Positions 19,346 through 29,479 of a DNA stretch of 62,000 bases are shown in pieces (position 1 is the first letter of the stretch; each line of letters opens with the position of its first letter). The notes beneath the pieces were generated by a model that was not told where the DNA came from, did not search any database, and was given only the letters and a program-made list of their open reading frames with translations. This DNA comes from Symbiodinium natans (taxonomy: Eukaryota; Sar; Dinophyceae; Suessiales; Symbiodiniaceae), in NCBI GenBank assembly GCA_905221605.1, contig CAJNDS010002368.1:200001-262000 (forward strand), given 5' to 3'. The translations under genes and the position numbers were made by a program.

Positions 19346-19844
19346 TTCCGAGGGGGGGAGGGGGAGGGGAAGGGGAAGGCCCTCGGAAGGGTTAGGCATG
19401 GGAAGGGCTGATCATTCTTAGATTCCGTGGCCCGCGTCAAAGCCGTAAGATTTGGCTTTGACGCCATGGCACCCTTGCAGGCGTGCCTTCACCTGATCAC
19501 AGGATTACCAAACAAAAGGTTTTCCACGCAGGCCAGCTCACCAAAGCCCTAATCCTGAGCGGGGGCCTTTTGGCGCTCTTCGGTGGCCATGACCGGGAGC
19601 TCCAAGTGCTCCAAGGCCCTGGTTTTTTTCGACTGCGGCCTGGTTCCAATGAAAGGCTGGAAGGTCGTGCAACCATGAACTTTTGAGGATTGTTTTTGAA
19701 TGAATTTTGCAGGTCAGCCACGAAGATGCAGCGCAAGTAACTCTGGACAGTCAACCCTTCGCTTACTTCGAGCTCCAGCCCGAAATTGAACCCATCCCAT
19801 TTGTGCAGGAACGAGTCACGGGTCTGCGAGGAAGGCGCCGATGT

Positions 19845-19889
19845 CCTCGGCTGGGCAGCTCCTTGTCAAAAGGAGCTGCCCAGCCGAGG
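19845..19889. repeat. Perfect hairpin, 20-bp arms, 5-nt loop
   Basis: CCTCGGCTGGGCAGCTCCTT, loop GTCAA, then the exact reverse complement. It interrupts open frames on both strands. It could be a fold-back scar from template switching, or a structured RNA. Confidence 0.95.
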
Positions 19890-20187
19890 CAACTTAAATG
19901 AAATCATCAATGATAGATGGCCACCGACGAAAGCACTCATAGTGCGGCTCAGCAATCTCTGCGACCTGTCGCCATGGCCATGCCTACTACACTGGAGGCA
20001 GAAGAAGAGCAATGATTCGCTTTTGGAGTTGAGCCGATGGCACATGTCACGAAAAGGCCTGTTGCGGACATTCAGGTGTTCCCCATGTTCCCGCTCATTG
20101 CAGCAATCAGGCATGGAAGTGTCACCAAGAGCGCTTAGGTCTGGTCATTTGTGCACGTTTGCGTTTGCGTCGCATTGCTGGTGGCAC

Positions 20188-20247
20188 ACGGCATCGTCCT
20201 GGGCAAAAATCTGTGAGCACCGATCGTCCTGGGCAAAAATCTGTGAG
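20188..20247. repeat. 30-bp tandem duplication
   Basis: Two adjacent copies of a unit containing TCCTGGGCAAAAATCTGTGA. In the minus reading they encode a repeated VLTDFCPGR. Confidence 0.9.
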
Positions 20248-20589
20248 CACCGGGCCTTGGATCTGAGAGTGTGTGGGACGGCTGCAGTGGGTTTCTGAAT
20301 CATCTCCGTTTCTGGAATCTTCTTCTCCCGAAATATCCACAGCTGAGCCTAAGGCCGCACACGAAGGTGGTGCACAAGCACCCTTACGGAGGGTGTGAGC
20401 CACCTAGACCGTCTCGAGAACTGGGGCAGCCATTACGCAATATGCATCTCTTGGGCCAAGCAGAGTCAGGATCCTACTGTTCAAGCCCGCGAGCTTTTAT
20501 GATTCTTTTTGTTTGAGTTGTTGAATTCATGTCAGCTATCGACAAAGGGATCGGTCGATCGCCCGAAGAGGCACAACCTTGAAAGGAAT

Positions 20590-20775
20590 GATGACAAGCT
20601 CTATACACCCTAAACACAATCATGGCGGGCAAGAGCTACACACCGCAGGCCGCAGGCTGAGTGATTGCCGGCAAGCGCTCTACACCTCCAAGGGCCCAGA
20701 GATGGCAAGTGCGCCATGTCCGCTACACGGACTGATGGAGGCAAGCATATACACCCTGAAAGGAAGTATTGCAAA
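20590..20775. repeat. Degenerate array around GGCAAGCGCTCTACACC
   Basis: Four or five diverged copies, about 45 bp apart, of a word near GGCAAGCGCTCTACACC(C/T). No convincing gene. Confidence 0.45.
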
Positions 20776-20854
20776 AAATGAACCCTGGGAAGTGCAAGAG
20801 AGGGTCGAGTAAGTGCTCAGCATGCGTTGGCATTGCCGGAATGAACTTGGCTCT

Positions 20855-20950
20855 TGCCCCCAGCGAGTTTAGGGTTTAGGGTTTAGGGTTCAGGGTTCAG
20901 AGTTTAGGCTTTAGGGTTTAGGGTTAGGGTAATTCTTGCCCCCAGCAAGT
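20855..20950. repeat. Telomere-like block flanked by a 14-bp direct repeat
   Basis: TTGCCCCCAGCGAG stands directly left of a TTTAGGG block and TTGCCCCCAGCAAG directly right of it. Such a flanking repeat is what a target-site duplication, or a duplication around a repaired break, would leave. Confidence 0.65.
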
Positions 20951-20983
20951 CGGCAATACTTCAGAATCACAGCGGCACGCGCA

Positions 20984-21009
20984 GATACAGCGTCGCCTCA
21001 CGCTGTATC
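20984..21009. repeat. Perfect hairpin, 10-bp arms
   Basis: GATACAGCGT, loop CGCCTC, ACGCTGTATC. Within a repeat-free stretch of 170 bp without a convincing exon. Confidence 0.8.
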
Positions 21010-21382
21010 CGCTAAAAAAGCGTACGCCAGGGGTAGCCGCGCCCTGTGCAAAACAATGTCCTGCAGAGCTGTCGTCGTTCTACCGAGGACAAAATGGCAA
21101 CGGCCCTTGGGACTTGTAGGGTATATGGAGGAGGGGGGGGGGGGGGGTGGTTAAAAAACTTAAAAAATCACGGCCCTATGCCTTAAGCTCCTTCTAGAAA
21201 GGGTGTGCTTTAAGGGCCTAAGCCTTCAACAAAGCCAAGCCCACTGTGGTTTTCGCACCCTAAAACCGCCCAAACCCGAACCTAAACCCTAAACCCGAAA
21301 CCCTCAACCCGAGACATGAGACCCTACCCCCTAAACAAACAGCGAAACCAAACGCACACCCAAAACCCTAACCCCTGAACGC

Positions 21383-21421
21383 CATTGGGGAGGATTCCGG
21401 GTGCCCCGGCTCGGGCGGCAG
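21383..21421 (-). CDS. Candidate small exon
   Basis: Thirteen codons, LPPEPGHPESSPM, between acceptor AGGGCAG and GC donor (GCGTTCAGGGG). Pro-rich linker; short, hence uncertain. Confidence 0.4.
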
Positions 21422-21474
21422 CTGCCCTAAACCCTGAACAGTAAACCCGAAACCGTAAACTTTAAACCCTAAAC

Positions 21475-21508
21475 CCGGCTTTCGGGTGGAATTCGTCTTC
21501 GGCGGCTT
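21475..21508 (-). CDS. Candidate small exon
   Basis: About eleven codons, EAAEDEFHPKA, between acceptor GCCCCAG and donor GTTTAGGG. The plus strand is also open (FRVEFVFGGFW). Confidence 0.35.
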
Positions 21509-22269
21509 CTGGGGCTTTAGGATTTTTAGGGGCTCAGTGTTCAGGGTTTAGGGTTGGGTTGGATTTTCTAAAAAATCACCCCCCCCCCCCAAAAAAAAAA
21601 AGCTGTAGGTAAGTAGATATAAGCCTCAGGCCGTTCGAACGTAAGAGCTGAGTGCCCCCAGGCCTAGCCTATAATACTGCCTAGATCTGGGCTGCGGAGC
21701 AGAACGCCTGTCGAGTGTCAAGCATTTTTTTACGTCGAGACTTTATTCTTCCAAATCTAGGATTATAAGATTCCGGCTACAACTGGTTGCTAATTTCAAA
21801 ATTATTTGTTTTGCAGATATCTTGCAGATATGAACCTCGGAAAAGGGGGGGTTGAGTTCGGAGATCGACTTAATTGTAATTCATATTAGCAGCAGGGAAG
21901 GTTTGAGGTGATTTCTTTTTGTCGACCCCGCACCCTTCCTTGGGCCGCAACTGCTCAACCTGAAATCCGACTGGAAACCTAAACCGCGCAATTACAAGGC
22001 GCAACATATGCTCCCTCACAGAAACAGAAATTATACAAAGAACGACTGCTCCGGTAGAGGTACGCTACGTGAGCTCTGACAGCAAGGTTGCAACGGCGAG
22101 GAGCCCGGGTGTGCCCTCGCTCGGGTTTTGTAAGGGAACCTGACCCCCTAAAAAAAAAGGGAATGCGGGCACCGTCGGGAATCCTAGCCTTCGCCTCAAC
22201 CCAAAATATAAACCCTAAACCCTAAACCCTAAATCCTAAACCCTAAACCCTAAACCCGAAACCCTCAGC

Positions 22270-22363
22270 CCAATGAAGCCCAAGAAGCAGCGCTTGAGGT
22301 AAAGGAGGTCGAACTTCGTCGGACTCCAGCAGGAGCCTCGCTCGCATGTGTGGGCGAAGATGT
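22270..22363 (-). CDS. Exon, RNF213-like gene (unassigned part)
   Basis: Thirty full codons including HTCERGSC and SPTKFDLLYLKRCFLGFI. Acceptor CCAACAG before 22363; GC donor (GCTGAGGGTTTCGGG). CCCTAAA left, TTTAGGG right. Confidence 0.6.
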
Positions 22364-22632
22364 CTGTTGGGTTTGGGGTTTAGGGTTTGGGGTTGGGTTT
22401 TAGGGTTTAGGGTTTGGGGTTAGGGGTGAGGGTTTAGGGTTTAGGGTTTGGGGCTTAGGGTGTAGTGCTTGTTGCTGCGTTGTTTGACTATGCTTGCCGA
22501 TGGGGGCCCCATGGCCTGCTGGCCATACAAGTACGGCTTGACGTGACATCTTGATTCGTTGGGATGCTTTTTGGCTCATCTAATCCTAAAACCCTAAACC
22601 CTAAATCCTAAACCCTAAACCCTAAACCGCAC

Positions 22633-22691
22633 CAGAGGCCTTTCAGTGATGGCTACCAGGAAATTCGCTCTTCGGCGTCTGCGTCTCAGGT
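22633..22691 (-). CDS. Exon, RNF213-like gene (unassigned part)
   Basis: Reads LRRRRRRANFLVAITERPL. Acceptor ACCAAAG before 22691, donor GT (GTGCGGTTTAGGG). Standard layout of arrays. Confidence 0.55.
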
Positions 22692-22743
22692 CTTTGGTTT
22701 CGGGTGTAGGGTTTAGGGTTTCAGGCCGAGATTTCTGGACGTG

Positions 22744-22860
22744 TCAAGCAACCTGGTGCGCAGGCCTGAAGGCAACCAAACACAACATCGCCTGCCTCAA
22801 ATAATTGGGAAGCCAGAAGAAGACTGGGGGCGAGAGGTTCAACGTTGTGGCATCCACAAG
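22744..22860 (-). CDS. Doubtful minus-strand ORF end
   Basis: Reads VFFWLPNYLRQAMLCLVAF before a stop at 22744. No clear acceptor. It could be a terminal exon or part of an unrecognised element beside the family C copy. Confidence 0.25.
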   Translation of the reverse strand, partial: LVDATTLNLSPPVFFWLPNYLRQAMLCLVAFRPAHQVA

Positions 22861-22966
22861 ATTCTGTTGGGCATGGAGCCACAAGATCCAGAAGACCCCC
22901 ATAAAAGCCCTATAAAGACGATCGAGATTTGGGCATTTGGGGAAGACACTTGCAAGGTGTACCCCT

Positions 22967-23073
22967 TCTTTGGAGTAGACCCTGGAAAAAAAGTACACTT
23001 TTTTTGGTATAAGTAGCTACAAAAGGAAACCCAGAACCAAAAAACAATGTATTAATGTACAGTACTCCGAAAG
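22967..23073. repeat. Dispersed element, family C
   Basis: Begins CTTTGGAGTAGACCCTG and ends GTACTCCGAAAGG, giving inverted ends with CTTTCGGAGTA. Inner words AAGTAGCTAC and AACCCAGAACC match the copies at 13838 and 44878. Confidence 0.7.
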
Positions 23074-23334
23074 GCATGGTACCCTCCAGGCTTGCCTCCT
23101 TGCGGCAGGGTTCCATGATACTCTTTCGGGTCTATTCGGGGTACTCCAAAACATCTCTACCTAACCGGAGGGAGTGGCCCTAAAACCCTAGACCCTAATT
23201 AAACCCTAAACCCTAAACCCTAAACCCTAAACCCTAAACCCTAAACCCGAATCCCTAGACCCCAAAAAACGTTTAAACCTAAAACCAGGAAATGGGCATG
23301 CTAGACGATGCGTCCTCGACAACCGAAAATCCGT

Positions 23335-23409
23335 GGTAGCCCAGTAACCATATCTTAATGAGGGAACCTTGCTCCACAAAAAAAGGCAAAAGGGTACCAC
23401 CGAGCTACC
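23335..23409. repeat. Foldback element, family A (short copy)
   Basis: Ends GGTAGCCCAGTAACCAT and GGTACCACCGAGCTACC, imperfect inverted copies, with AAGGCAAAAGGG inside. Same ends as 35851-35956. Confidence 0.65.
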
Positions 23410-23540
23410 CTAAACACTAAAACCTAAACCCTAAAACCCAAAACCCAAAACCCTAACCCTAAACCTAAACCCTAACCCTAAACCCTAAACCCTAAACTTT
23501 ATACCCTAAACCCTAAACCCTAAACCAAAAAGACCTGAAC

Positions 23541-23635
23541 AACTCGAAGCCTGCCCTGATCCCTCGATGGGGTAGAAAGGCCAGCCTTGTCATGATCTCC
23601 AGCGCCCTTGTTTTTCCCACCCCACTCTCGCCCAC
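23541..23635 (-). CDS. RNF213-like exon with Walker A GESGVGKT
   Basis: Starts in phase 0 with VGESGVGKTRALEIMTRLAF. GxxGxGKT is a classical P-loop that binds ATP phosphates. Acceptor CTAAG before 23635, donor GT (GTTCAGGTC). In RNF213 relatives this P-loop is the one paired with the FLDE Walker B exon, here 19 kb downstream in the gene. Confidence 0.8.
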
Positions 23636-24002
23636 CTTAGACTAGAGGTTTAGGGGTGGGTGGAGTTTTAGGTTGATAGGTTTAGCCTTCAAGTGTAGGA
23701 GTTTAGGACACAGGCTTAGGCGTTTGCGGGTTTAGGAGGGGTTAGGGTTTAGGAGTTTAGAGCTTTAGGACTGCGGGGGTTTCGGCGAAAAGGATTTGGG
23801 AGTTTTGTTGGAGGAGCGTAGCGTTTGGGGCTTGTACCCTATTTAGGTATATATGCACCCTTGGGGTCAGGGTTTAGGGTTTAGGGTTTAGGGCTTAGGG
23901 ATTTTGGGCTCAGCGTTTGTATGGGTTGTAGCTTCAGGGGGTGAAGGTTTGGGAGTCAGATCCTTGTTTTTAGTGGGAGCCATTTAGATTCGGAGCCTGG
24001 CG

Positions 24003-24110
24003 AACAAAGCGGGGCAGACACCCTAAACCCTAAACCCTAAACCCTAAACCCTAAACCCTAAGCCCTAAACCCTAAACCCTAAACCCTAAACCCTAAACCC
24101 TAAACCCCAC
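24003..24110. repeat. Telomere-like array (CCCTAAA)n
   Basis: Fifteen units. It is followed at 24213-24350 by a higher-order variant in which AAACCC(C/T)ACAT repeats about ten times. No exon is seen from 23636 to 24772. Confidence 0.85.
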
Positions 24111-24212
24111 ACACTAGAATCATCTTCTCCTTGCCCAAAGCACTCTACCCAGAAGAAGTTCAACGCTCGGAACTCCAGAGTGGCAAAACACAACTTGCAA
24201 ACAAAACCTAAG

Positions 24213-24350
24213 CCCTACATAAACCCTAAAGCCTACATAAAGCCTAAACCCTACATAAACCCCACATAAACCCCACATAAACCCTACATAAACCCCACAT
24301 AAACCCTACATAAACCCCACATAAACCCTACATAAGCCCTACATAAACCC
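24213..24350. repeat. Variant array (ACATAAACCCY)n
   Basis: About eleven units of an 11-bp ACATAAACCC(C/T) repeat. It is a telomere-like unit extended by ACAT, alternating C and T forms. Confidence 0.85.
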
Positions 24351-24456
24351 TAAAGCCTTGCGTTTGAAAAGCACCCGAAAACCCGGTACCTCAACATGGA
24401 GAGCATGGCGGGCATTGCGACAAAGCCGAAAACCTGCTAAACCCAAAAGTACTATT

Positions 24457-24563
24457 TAGGCTGCCCAGTAACCAAGCCCTTTTTTGCTTAAAGGGGTTCA
24501 TAAGGGAACCTAACCCCCCCCCCCCCCCCCAAAAGGGAATAAGGGTACTACTGGGCATCCTAG
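24457..24563. repeat. Foldback element, family A
   Basis: Begins TAGGCTGCCCAGTAACCA and ends TACTACTGGGCATCCTAG, imperfect inverted ends. Inner order: CCCTTTTTTGCTT, AAGGGAACCTAA, a poly-C run, AAAAGGGAATAAGGG. Nearly the same element is the first intron of the ankyrin gene (31798-31914). Confidence 0.75.
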
Positions 24564-24772
24564 CTATGCCACAAGCGAAACCTATCCAAATTGACTCATA
24601 GCCCGACACACCCATAAACAAAAACAATGCAACACCCATCAGAGCTCTAGAAGACACCTAGAAGATGTACCCCCGAACCCCTTTTCAACCTTCTTCCGAT
24701 AGAATCCCATAATCCCCAAACCCTAAACCCTAAACCCTAAACCCCAAACCCTAAACCCTAAACCCCAGAAGC

Positions 24773-24877
24773 CCCCACTGGTCCAAGCTCCCGACCAGCA
24801 CCGCTGGCGTCCGGGTCTTGCGACGCACCAAGAGCTCCAATATCTTGCACCTCTTCTCTGGTTCCGTAATTATGTTC
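24773..24877 (-). CDS. Exon, RNF213-like gene
   Basis: Thirty-four codons, ending ILELLVRRKTRTPAVLVGSL then DQW. Acceptor GTTTCAG before 24877, GC donor (GCTTCTGGGG). It precedes the GESGVGKT exon in the gene. CCCTAAA on both sides, an exception to the layout. Confidence 0.6.
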
Positions 24878-25328
24878 CTGAAACCCTAAACTCTAAACCC
24901 TAACCCTGAACCCTAAACCCTAAACCCCAAACCCTAGCACTAAACCCTAACTCCTAGACCCTATAAGCCCTAAATAACATACTGGGGTAGGTTTGAGGTC
25001 CCTAAAAAAAACACGTTGTGTTCAACCCTAGGGGCTTTGGGTTTAGGGTTTCGGGTTTAGGGTTTAGGGCAACCCTAAGCCCTAACCCCTTTGATGCTGA
25101 GGGTCCGCGAGGAAGCGCCCGCTAAATCTTACTGTAGTTAAAGGGCTCCCTAGGCCCGAAGCCCCAAATTCCTACAACTAAACCCGCCCTAAACCCTAAA
25201 CCCTAAACCCTAAACCCTAAACCCTAAACCCTAAACCCTGAACCCTAAACCCTAAACCCTAAACCCTTTATAAACCCTAAACCCTAAAACCTTACAGCCC
25301 ACTACAAGCCCTTTTTTGCCATTAGTAC

Positions 25329-25391
25329 CCCGTATCCTCTGACGTGCAACGTGGAGGCACGTGAAGTCACGGGTCAGCACCTCAGCAGGGG
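25329..25391 (-). CDS. Exon, RNF213-like gene
   Basis: Reads PAEVLTRDFTCLHVARQRIR. Acceptor CTGAAAG before 25391, donor GT (GTACTAATGG). Confidence 0.55.
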
Positions 25392-25403
25392 CTTTCAGGC
25401 GGT

Positions 25404-25503
25404 GTAGGGTTTAGGGTTTAGGGTTTAGGGTTTAGGGTTTAGGGTTTAGGGTTTAGGGTTTAGGGTTTAGGGTTTAGGGTTTAGGGTTTAGGGTTTAGGG
25501 TTC
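25404..25503. repeat. Telomere-like array (TTTAGGG)n
   Basis: About fourteen units on the acceptor side of exon 25329-25391. Bases 25540-26210 hold further arrays (25919-25980) and a piece of family A (25990-26050), but no convincing exon. Confidence 0.9.
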
Positions 25504-26217
25504 AGGATTTAGGGGTTTAAGGTTCGGAGCTAGGGTTAGGGTGAGGGATTTAAGATTAGTTAAGGGCTTCCACGCCCCCCCCCAGGATGTAGAAGTGGCG
25601 GGCTTGTAGGCAAAAACGCTAAGTCCTAAAGCGCTTGTCACCCCAAAAAAGATGAACTAGACAGCGTGACCTTAAACCCAAAACCCGCAAAACTCAGACT
25701 TCGTTGAGCTGCTTGAAGGATATCCTGACTTCCGTGTGTTTACGGGCCTCCTATACAGTTAGAGCGGGCAAGTTTACAAACGCTGCTGACATAAAGGGCT
25801 TACGATGGGATATGAAGTTCGTCGTGTAGTATAAAACCGTGCTTATACATACAGGGCTTATACGGAGATACGCTCTAAATAGTCGTGTAGGCTCCAACAC
25901 TATATATAGATACAGCGGTTTAGGGTTTAGGGTTTAGGGTTTAGGGTTTAGGGTTTAGGGTTTAGGGTTTAGGGTTTAGGTGAATAGCAATGGTACCCTA
26001 TAACGGGAACCTGAACCCTAAACAAAGGGAATAAGGCTACTCTGCGTCCTCGTACATTCACGTCATGGGTTCCCCCCACTACCCCCCTCTATACTACCCC
26101 GCCGCCCCCCCGCCAAATTCAGGATATTTCAGGGAGGAACCTAGAAAAGGTAGTACCCTAAACCCTAAACCCTAAACCCTAAAACCTAAACCCTAAACCC
26201 TAACCCATGATGACTTC

Positions 26218-26282
26218 AAAGTCGAGATGCATAGCTCTCTTGCTCCAGGATCTCCTTCAAGCGAACAGGCTTCATGCCAAAC
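26218..26282 (-). CDS. Exon, RNF213-like gene
   Basis: Twenty-one codons, FGMKPVRLKEILEQESYASR. Acceptor TTGCCCAG before 26282, GA donor (GAAGTCATC). It lies upstream of the second P-loop, where RNF213 relatives have a helix before the AAA domain. Confidence 0.65.
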
Positions 26283-26889
26283 CTGGGCAAGCAAGCAAGT
26301 GGAGCCCCTAAAGCCCAATAGGGTTTAGGGTTTAGGGTTTGGGGTTTAGGGTTTAGGCTTTAGGCTTTCAGTAGGGCAATTAGGGTGTAGGGTTTAGGGT
26401 TCATTTGGGGTGTAGGGTTTAGGGTTGTAAGGCTCAGGGCTTTAGGGTTTGGGGTTTGGGTGTAGATCCTGAAACAAAAGCCCTGAACCCTGAACCCTGA
26501 ACTCTGAACCCTGAACCGTGAACCCTGAACCCTGAACCGCAAATAAACGGCAGGTCTCCAACACACAGCGTGGTAACCCTGAGTCCTAGAACCCTCAAAC
26601 CGTAAAGCCGCACTTGAAGCCGAAACACACCTTTATACAGCCTACTACGACCCTGACCCCTATACCCCCCAAAAACATCCTAAACCCTAAACCCTAAACC
26701 CTAAACCACTGCAAACCCGAAAATAACTCCTAAACCCTCAGGGCGAAGCAAAGCCTTATGCAGCCAAAGCCCTAAACTGGGCTCCAGGAAGTCTTTCGGG
26801 ACACAGAAAACTACTAATTGCTGAGGAACCCTGAGAGAGGATACGAAATCCCAATAAAAGAGGTTGTTTGTCTTTTTTTGAATTTCTTC

Positions 26890-26951
26890 GTTGCTGAGTT
26901 CATAAGACCCCCCAAAAAGCTTTCAGTTCTATAGGTACTCATTCAGCTTGA
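26890..26951. repeat. Dispersed element, family B (short copy)
   Basis: Left end TTGCTGAGTTCATAAG, right end GTACTCATTCAGCT, with a C run and CTTTCAGTTCTA between. Same order as 30679-30822, 40975-41090 and 45197-45326. Confidence 0.65.
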
Positions 26952-27081
26952 AAGTTCTGAGCCTTAAACCCTAAACCCTGAATCCTCAACCCGGAATCCC
27001 TAAACCCTAAACCCTAAACCCTAAACCCTAAATCCTGAACCCTGAACCCTGAACCCTGAACCCTGAACCCTAAACCCTTAC

Positions 27082-27158
27082 CGAGGAGGAAAGGCGAAGT
27101 GGCGCGTAGGCCAATGTTTCGATGCCCTGCCGCTGGTCCTCCAAGGCCACGGCCATGC
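27082..27158 (-). CDS. Exon, RNF213-like gene
   Basis: Twenty-five codons, MAVALEDQRQGIETLAYAPL. Acceptor CCCAAG before 27158, donor GT (GTAAGGGTTTAGGG), where the array provides the intron start. Confidence 0.55.
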
Positions 27159-27235
27159 CTTGGGGTTCTTAAAGATTCTTCTTACAGGGTTTAGGGTTTA
27201 GGGTCTAGGGTCTTGTGAAGAAGGTCTGTGTCATC

Positions 27236-27312
27236 TGGAGACGACGGTGGGTTTGGGTGTTGTTCATGGGGTCCACGACGGTGAGGGGGATGATGCAACA
27301 GAGATAGCCAAA
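27236..27312 (-). CDS. Exon, RNF213-like gene
   Basis: Reads YLCCIIPLTVVDPMNNTQTH. Acceptor GTTGAG before 27312; the donor is ambiguous (GA after 27236, or GT after 27243). Confidence 0.6.
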
Positions 27313-27436
27313 CTCAACGTTCCAAACCCTAAGCACTAAACCCTAAACCCTAAACACTAAAGCCTAAACCCTAAACCCTAAAGAATGAACCCTAAACCCT
27401 AAACCCAAACCCTAAAGAATGAACCCTGAACCCTGA

Positions 27437-27560
27437 ACCCCTGCCGGACCCCGTACGAGGTGTTGAGGTTCCCTCAAGAAAGCGCCGAATCCGAACTCTA
27501 ACGTGCGAAACCCAAGATGCTCGGCTCGGACTTCGCCGCTCCTCAGTTCGACTCTGCGTA
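27437..27560 (-). CDS. Doubtful exon
   Basis: Open minus frame with SGEVRAEHLGFRTLEFGFGA. Borders unclear, partly Phe/Gly-rich. Confidence 0.3.
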
Positions 27561-27565
27561 TGGGG

Positions 27566-28900
27566 TTCGGGCTAGGGTCTAGGGTTGAGGGTTTAGGGTT
27601 TAGCTTTCAGGGTTTCGGGTTTAGGCTTGTTGGGTTTTAGGGTTTTAGGGTTTATGGTTGTTGGAGTTTAGGGTTTAGGGCTTGTGGGGGTCTGGGCTTC
27701 GAGATTGGGGCTTGGGGTTTGGGGTTTCGTGCTCAAAGATTCGGGTTCAAGGTCTAGGGCTCACATAGCTCCAGGCCCCACACCTCCAAAGACCCATGAC
27801 AAAGGCTACTAAGCTCTCTACAATTAAACCTAACCATGAAACAACTATACATAAACATAAATATACATATATATATCAGGTTTAGGTTTCAGGGTTTAGA
27901 GTTGCCCCAGACCATGAAAAAAAAACACAAAAACAAAAACAAAAAAACAGAAAGGGTCAGGCGTCATGGGCTCATCTGCTCATGGGCTCAAGGGCTTAGG
28001 GCTCAATGGTCTCATGTGACTCGTGCATGTCGGCCTTGGGGGGAGGGTTTGGGTTTAGGGTTTAGGATTTAGGGTTTAGGGTTTAGGGTGTAGGGTGTAG
28101 GGTGTAGGGTGTAGGGCAGGGAGTGCAGTTCCGGGACGGATAAGCTCATGGCAGGGACTTCTAGTCCAGCCTAGGTGATCTTATGGTAGCTACTTAATAT
28201 GGACCCTTAGAAGGGGAGCCCTTTAGCCCTTAGATACCCTATACAACCCAAAACCCCATACATCAGAGAGAACCCCTAAAGAAGGTGAGGGACCCTTTTG
28301 AGGGCCCATGAACCTACCGACAGCTAGGGCAGGGGGACTATGGCCTGGCCTAGGGTGGTCTGTCAGCCTATGTAATCCCCTAAACCCTAAACCCTAAACC
28401 CTATACCCTAAATCGGTGAAGCAGTGAAACCTGGCAGCTGCTCATCCTATCGGGCTCTTGAAGGCTTGAAGGGTTAGGGTGGGAGGGTTGAAATGCCACG
28501 AAAAGCCCCTTACAGCACCGGGTTTCGGATTTAGGGCTTAGAGTTTGGGGTTCGGAACGCGTAAGCCCCAAGCACTAAGACTTCTTTGTCATTTCTGGTG
28601 CGTACGAGCTCGTGTTTCTGTACGCTTACACGGTCATAAGGGCTTCGGGCTTGAATAACTTTAGGGCTTCTGAGCTCTATACTCTGATAGAAGCTTCCCC
28701 CCCCCCGCCACACGAGCGCGCTCTTTTGCTCTTTTCGGCTTTGCTCCCTGGCGACGGTTCGCTTGCGAAATCCTAAACCCTAAACCTAAACCCTAAACCC
28801 TAAACCCCAAACCCTAAACCCTAAACCCTAAACCCTAAACCCTAAACCCTAGACCCTAAACCCTACCCCCTAAACGCCTCTGAGGCCTTCCTCTAGCAGC
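27566..28900. other. Intronic stretch, repeats only
   Basis: Holds TTTAGGG blocks, a TAGGGTG variant run at 28082-28118, an A-rich tract at 27912-27950, a CCCTAAA array at 28771-28866 and short unique stretches. No exon is called; the open frames end in or consist of repeats. Confidence 0.45.
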
Positions 28901-28945
28901 TCCTGGCCTTCGGCAACTCATCGAAGGAGGCCATGAAGCGAAGAT
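28901..28945 (-). CDS. Candidate small exon
   Basis: Fourteen codons, LRFMASFDELPKAR, between acceptor GTTAG and GC donor. The plus strand is also open (LLAFGNSSKEAMKRRS), so strand is uncertain. It could be a last exon of the ankyrin gene or part of the giant gene. Confidence 0.35.
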
Positions 28946-29082
28946 CTAACCCCCATGGGGTTTAGGGTTTAGGGTTTAGGGTTTAGGGTTTAGGGTTTAG
29001 GGTTTAGGGTTTAGGGTTTAGGGTTTAGGCCTAAATTGGGAATACTTGGGTCAGAACGGCATGAGGGCCTAGTCTGGGTAGG

Positions 29083-29220
29083 AACCTTAGTAGGAGTTCG
29101 GGTAGGCCGCTGCCAAGCTCAGGGACCATTCATTCCCCAAGGCCCAAGGCTCTTCACATGCTACGATGTCCTTGGCGTCTGCACCGGCCTCCAGCAGCAG
29201 GCCCACAATCTCTTTGTGGC
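29083..29220 (-). CDS. Ankyrin gene exon 9, probably last
   Basis: Reads HKEIVGLLLEAGADAKDIVA, joining NG of exon 8 to give NGHKEIVGLLLEAGA. Acceptor AGCAAG. The frame stays open to a TAA near 29083; a GT donor after KDI would allow another exon, possibly 28901-28945. Confidence 0.75.
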
Positions 29221-29479
29221 CTTGCTCTTAGGGCGCCGGGTTTAGGGTTTAGGGTTTAGGGTTTAGGGCGCCGGGGTTCTGAGCCCTAAACCCTAAAGCC
29301 TCTAAACTCAGACGGTTTAGGGTTGAGGGTTTGGGGTTTCGCCGGTTTCGGCGGTTTCGGTCCTGAGCTGCGCAAGCTATCCCTCCCCTTTCTAACCCTC
29401 CCGAAAGGATTGTGTTTCATCTCCCTGGTTTACAAACCAAAACGGAAAAAGATATTCTCAGGAGACTATAGCAAGTGGC

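Larger units (their letters stand above)
19440..20540. other. Telomere-repeat-free island with overlapping long ORFs, unknown element
   Basis: About 1.1 kb with no TTTAGGG. The minus strand is open 19497-19816 (..SFLHKWDGFNFGLELEVSE.., ..QSYLRCIFVADLQNSFKNN..) and 19866-20114 (..CHRLNSKSESLLFFCLQC..SRTMSAFVGGHLSLMI); a plus reading (VFHAGQLTKALILSGGLLAL) is also plausible. A perfect 20-bp inverted repeat at 19845-19889 separates the minus ORFs, and a 30-bp word is duplicated near 20188-20247. I do not recognise the family; it may be a decayed retroelement or retrogene. Confidence 0.35.
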
